A stretch of DNA of 34,953 bases from Bacillota bacterium (GTDB lineage Bacteria > Bacillota > Clostridia > Saccharofermentanales > Fastidiosipilaceae). Positions 32,514-34,953 of this stretch are shown in pieces. Position numbers and translations under genes: made by a program. The notes below the pieces were generated by a model, which searched no databases, was not told the origin of the DNA, and saw only the letters and a program-made list of their open reading frames with translations. The first letter of the stretch is position 1. Each line of letters opens with the position of its first letter. The stretch covers positions 1 to 34,953 of the forward strand of contig JASGUU010000058.1 in the NCBI GenBank assembly GCA_030057555.1. Reading direction: 5' to 3'.

Positions 32514-33956
32514 ATGCAGCGCCTAAAAAGCTTGTTCGGAGCACAGGATCTGACCACCGGCTCACCCCTCGGCAGACTGGTCCGCTTTTCCGTCCCACTC
32601 CTGCTGGGAAATCTGGCCCAGCAGATGTATTCAACAGTCGACGCCATCGTCGTAGGCCGCTATGTCGGCGACGGAGGCCTGGCAGCCATTGGCGCCACCA
32701 TGCCGGTCATCAATATGCTGCTGGTTCTGTTCATGGCCATCTCAACCGGCGCCAGCGTCCTGGTCTCGCAGAACTTTGGCGCCCGTGCCTATGAACGCCT
32801 GAACCGCGTCATCGGCAACGCCATCGTCCTCATCATCGCTTCCTCCCTCCTCATCATGGCCATTGCGATCCCGCTGTCCGGCCCGCTGATGCAGCTGGTG
32901 CGCACGCCGGAAAACATCCGTGCCATGGCGACAGGCTACATGCGCATTATCTTCATAGGCCTGCTCGGCTCGGCATTCTACAACATCATCTCAGGCATTC
33001 TGCGCGGCCTGGGCGACTCGCTCACCCCGCTTCTGATCCTGCTTTTGACCACCTTTATGAACACCGTCCTCGACCTCTACTTCGTTGCCGTCCTCCACTG
33101 GGGCGTCGAGGGCGCTGCCTGGGCCACCATCCTCTCGCAGGCGGTTTCAGCCGTCCTCTGCCTCTTCCAGCTCAGCCGCGTGCGCGGCCTTCCCCGCCTG
33201 CGCCTCAACAACCTGCGTCCCGACTTCCATGAGATTGGCAGACTGCTGCGTATCGGCCTGCCTGCCGGAATGACACAGGCCATCTTCTCCCTCGCCATGA
33301 TCACGGTTCAGGCACTGACCAACTCCATGGGCTCACACGTGGTGGCCGCCAATACCGCCGTCATCCGCATCGACGGTTTCGCCATGATGCCGAACTTCAC
33401 ACTCGGCATGGCCGTCATGACCTTTGTCGGCCAGAATATCGGCGCCGGCCGCATGGACCGCGTGGACCGGGGAACAAAGGCCGCCGTCCGCCTCGGCCTG
33501 GCCATGTCGACAACTCTGACCCTGCTGGTACTGATCTTTGGCCCGCAGCTGCTGCGTGTGTTTACGAGCACCGGGACCGTCATTGATCTCGGAACCGGCA
33601 TGATGCGCATTCTGGCGGTCGGCTACATCATGATGTCACTGAATCAGGTATTCGGCTCCGTCATGCGCGGCGCCGGCGACACCCTGCCAGCCCTCTGGAT
33701 TTCCATGGTCACGACCGTCATGGTCCGCGTTCCGACAGCCTATCTCCTGGCCTCGCTGACACGCTCCGCCGACTGGCCGAACGGTCACCCCTTCTCGCTG
33801 AGCGTCTCCCTTCTCGTCTCCTGGTCTCTCGGAGCTCTGATCCAGTATCTGGTCTACCGCCGCGGACGCTGGCGCACACTTGCCATCGTCAAACCGCGAC
33901 CGGCATACGAAGCTGCGACAGTGCCGGCCGTGGCCGACAACGAACAGGGGCTGTAA
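32514..33956 (+). CDS. MATE family efflux transporter
   Basis: A 480-residue inner-membrane multidrug/toxin extrusion transporter with about twelve hydrophobic segments in two related halves. The opening GSPLGRLVRFSVPLLLGNLAQQMYSTVDAIVVGRYVG is the family's classic first helix, and TGASVLVSQNFGAR and VMTFVGQNIGAGRMDRV are the paired mid-helix motifs of the N and C halves. Transport is driven by a Na+ or H+ gradient; the substrate is not evident. The ATG at 32,514 has AGGAG five bases upstream; upstream in-frame ATGs are non-coding. The metallopeptidase gene follows after 26 bases, probably in the same transcript. Confidence 0.96.
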   Translation: MQRLKSLFGAQDLTTGSPLGRLVRFSVPLLLGNLAQQMYSTVDAIVVGRYVGDGGLAAIGATMPVINMLLVLFMAISTGASVLVSQNFGARAYERLNRVIGNAIVLIIASSLLIMAIAIPLSGPLMQLVRTPENIRAMATGYMRIIFIGLLGSAFYNIISGILRGLGDSLTPLLILLLTTFMNTVLDLYFVAVLHWGVEGAAWATILSQAVSAVLCLFQLSRVRGLPRLRLNNLRPDFHEIGRLLRIGLPAGMTQAIFSLAMITVQALTNSMGSHVVAANTAVIRIDGFAMMPNFTLGMAVMTFVGQNIGAGRMDRVDRGTKAAVRLGLAMSTTLTLLVLIFGPQLLRVFTSTGTVIDLGTGMMRILAVGYIMMSLNQVFGSVMRGAGDTLPALWISMVTTVMVRVPTAYLLASLTRSADWPNGHPFSLSVSLLVSWSLGALIQYLVYRRGRWRTLAIVKPRPAYEAATVPAVADNEQGL

Positions 33957-33982
33957 GGCCGCACGGGCCTGGAGAATGAGTT

Positions 33983-34378
33983 GTGCATACGATTGAAGCA
34001 ACTCAGGCCATACTGGAAGAGCTGGTCGCAGAGCTGCCGGCTGCCCTGTTCTCCGGGCTCAACGGCGGCGTATCACTGACAGAACGGGCCCCTCTTCACG
34101 AACAGAGTCAGCCCGGCCGTCCCCTCTATGTGCTGGGCGCCTATCATCGTGATTCTCTGGGACGCTATGTTCTGCTGCACTACGGTTCGCTCAGGCGCTG
34201 CTTCGGCCACCTGCCCCATGACGCCTATGTCAGCGAACTGCGCCGTGTTCTGCGCCATGAACTGCGCCATCACGTCGAGTCGCTGGCCGGCGAGCACGGC
34301 CTGATCGACTTCGATCGGGAGCAGATCGCGGCCTATCTCACAGAAACTGCGGATCTCGGCACACCGCCGCAGGGCTGA
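33983..34378 (+). CDS. small zincin-like metallopeptidase family protein
   Basis: A 131-residue protein with the zinc motif H92-E-L-R-H96-H97 (HELRHH) in its last third and a conserved LYVLGAYHRDSLGRYVLLHYGS sheet before it. This arrangement matches the short metallopeptidase family found in many Clostridia and Actinobacteria, whose substrates are unknown. A third ligand may be one of the acidic residues or His in the segment after the motif (E103-D109). The start is GTG with GGAG eight bases upstream. A GGCGGC/GCCGCC hairpin (34,393-34,413) follows the stop; the nearest T-run is 13 bases further, so it is a weak terminator candidate. No signal peptide. Confidence 0.87.
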   Translation: MHTIEATQAILEELVAELPAALFSGLNGGVSLTERAPLHEQSQPGRPLYVLGAYHRDSLGRYVLLHYGSLRRCFGHLPHDAYVSELRRVLRHELRHHVESLAGEHGLIDFDREQIAAYLTETADLGTPPQG

Positions 34379-34559
34379 CGGACGGCTCGGCGGGCGGCGC
34401 AGGCAATGCCGCCACAGGATGAACAGTTTTTCAAGGTTCCGCACGCTTTTATTACGGAAGTTTGAAATTTCCCGGAGTTGACTGGCGCCCTGTTCACCGC
34501 TTCAATCCGGCTGTATGTCGGTCTGCTTTCAGGCTCACACTGCGCGGGGATATCTGCGG

Positions 34560-34953
34560 CTAAAAGAGCCAGACCAGTATAGCTATGATGAGGCAAAGAA
34601 CAACGCAGCCGATCACGAGCAGATAAAGGCGCCGCCTGCTCCGCCAGCCCTCCCTGAGTCTCGCCAGCAAACTCCGGGGCAGAATCTCATCCATCTGTTC
34701 CGGCGTTATCTCCTCGTCGGCCACCCTAAAATCGGCTTCGACCGCCAGGCTTTTCGGCTCGGAGCGACGGAAGCGTCGCGGCCGCCCGCTGCCGCGCAGG
34801 CCGCGCAGCCGCCCGGGGCTCTGGCCATGGACATCGGCATAGAATTCGGCTTCAACATGAAAGTGGCTGGGCTGACTGAGATCGACATCGAGGGAGCCTG
34901 ATTCCTTCTCGACAAAGCGCAGGAAAGAGAGGAAACGCCGCAGGGCATCCTCT
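34560..34953 (-). CDS. unrecognised protein with C-terminal membrane anchor, 5' end beyond the window
   Basis: A minus-strand frame is open from the right edge to TAG (34,562-34,560), giving 130 visible residues. The visible N-terminal part is hydrophilic (DALRRFLSFLRFVEKESGS, then SQPSHFHVEAEFYADVHG), followed by a basic Arg/Gly-rich stretch and an acidic TPEQMDEILPR segment. The last ~20 residues (LLVIGCVVLCLIIAILVWLF) form one membrane helix preceded by basic residues, so it looks like a tail-anchored or type II-like membrane protein with its body in the cytosol. Codon use resembles its neighbours. It converges on the metallopeptidase gene. No family recognised. Confidence 0.78.
   Translation of the reverse strand, partial: EDALRRFLSFLRFVEKESGSLDVDLSQPSHFHVEAEFYADVHGQSPGRLRGLRGSGRPRRFRRSEPKSLAVEADFRVADEEITPEQMDEILPRSLLARLREGWRSRRRLYLLVIGCVVLCLIIAILVWLF

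Overview
The window reads as about 35 kb of chromosome from a GC-rich, probably anaerobic member of the Bacillota (Clostridia-like). The pointers are the DUF512-Der gene pair, a DUF177-rpmF pair with a four-cysteine L32, an MltG-U32 peptidase pair, frequent GTG starts behind GGAGG-type ribosome binding sites, and no outer-membrane genes. No rRNA, tRNA, phage, integrase or transposase gene was seen. The exact lineage cannot be fixed from the sequence alone.

Left part (1-16,143): mostly minus-strand metabolism. gap (glycolysis) has its own clear promoter and terminator. Two plus-strand genes follow, a GNAT acetyltransferase and a sugar-phosphate isomerase/epimerase. A minus-strand acyl-CoA synthetase sits behind a long palindromic operator candidate. 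Then comes a very tight seven-gene minus-strand operon (13,697 down to 5,710): cyclase-family hydrolase, gnd, a DsbA/FrnE-like thiol oxidoreductase, an old-yellow-enzyme/dienoyl-CoA-reductase-like Fe-S flavoprotein, an SDR, a fumarate-reductase-like flavoprotein and a D-2-hydroxyacid dehydrogenase. Its gene set suggests reductive breakdown of an unidentified cyclic or unsaturated substrate, tied to NADPH supply. zwf lies upstream, so both oxidative pentose-phosphate dehydrogenases are here.

Middle (16,144-22,430): a 1,144-residue plus-strand protein joins a very long Ala/Glu/Arg/Pro-rich N-terminal half to a CPBP-type membrane protease domain. It converges head-on with a U32 peptidase gene that follows mltG. 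mltG appears to have a promoter that would give a leaderless mRNA.

Right part (22,430-34,953): two diverged copies of a ~0.49 kb non-coding-looking element lie in opposite orientation at 22,870-23,362 and 31,710-32,203. Each carries three tandem 71-bp palindromic units plus a GC-rich hairpin whose arms differ between copies but still pair. Between them are an orphan PP2C phosphatase behind the remnant of an AAA+ ATPase gene, a CehA/McbA-type PHP hydrolase, typA, der, a DUF512 radical-SAM-like protein, rpmF and DUF177. Beyond the second copy are a MATE transporter, a small zincin-like metallopeptidase and an unnamed membrane-anchored protein cut by the window edge.

The most unusual content is intergenic: the 0.49 kb structured element, a second family of stem-loops with a shared TTTTGCTC tail, and a 92-bp-period tandem duplication. 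The tight redox operon and the CPBP fusion are the most interesting protein-level items.
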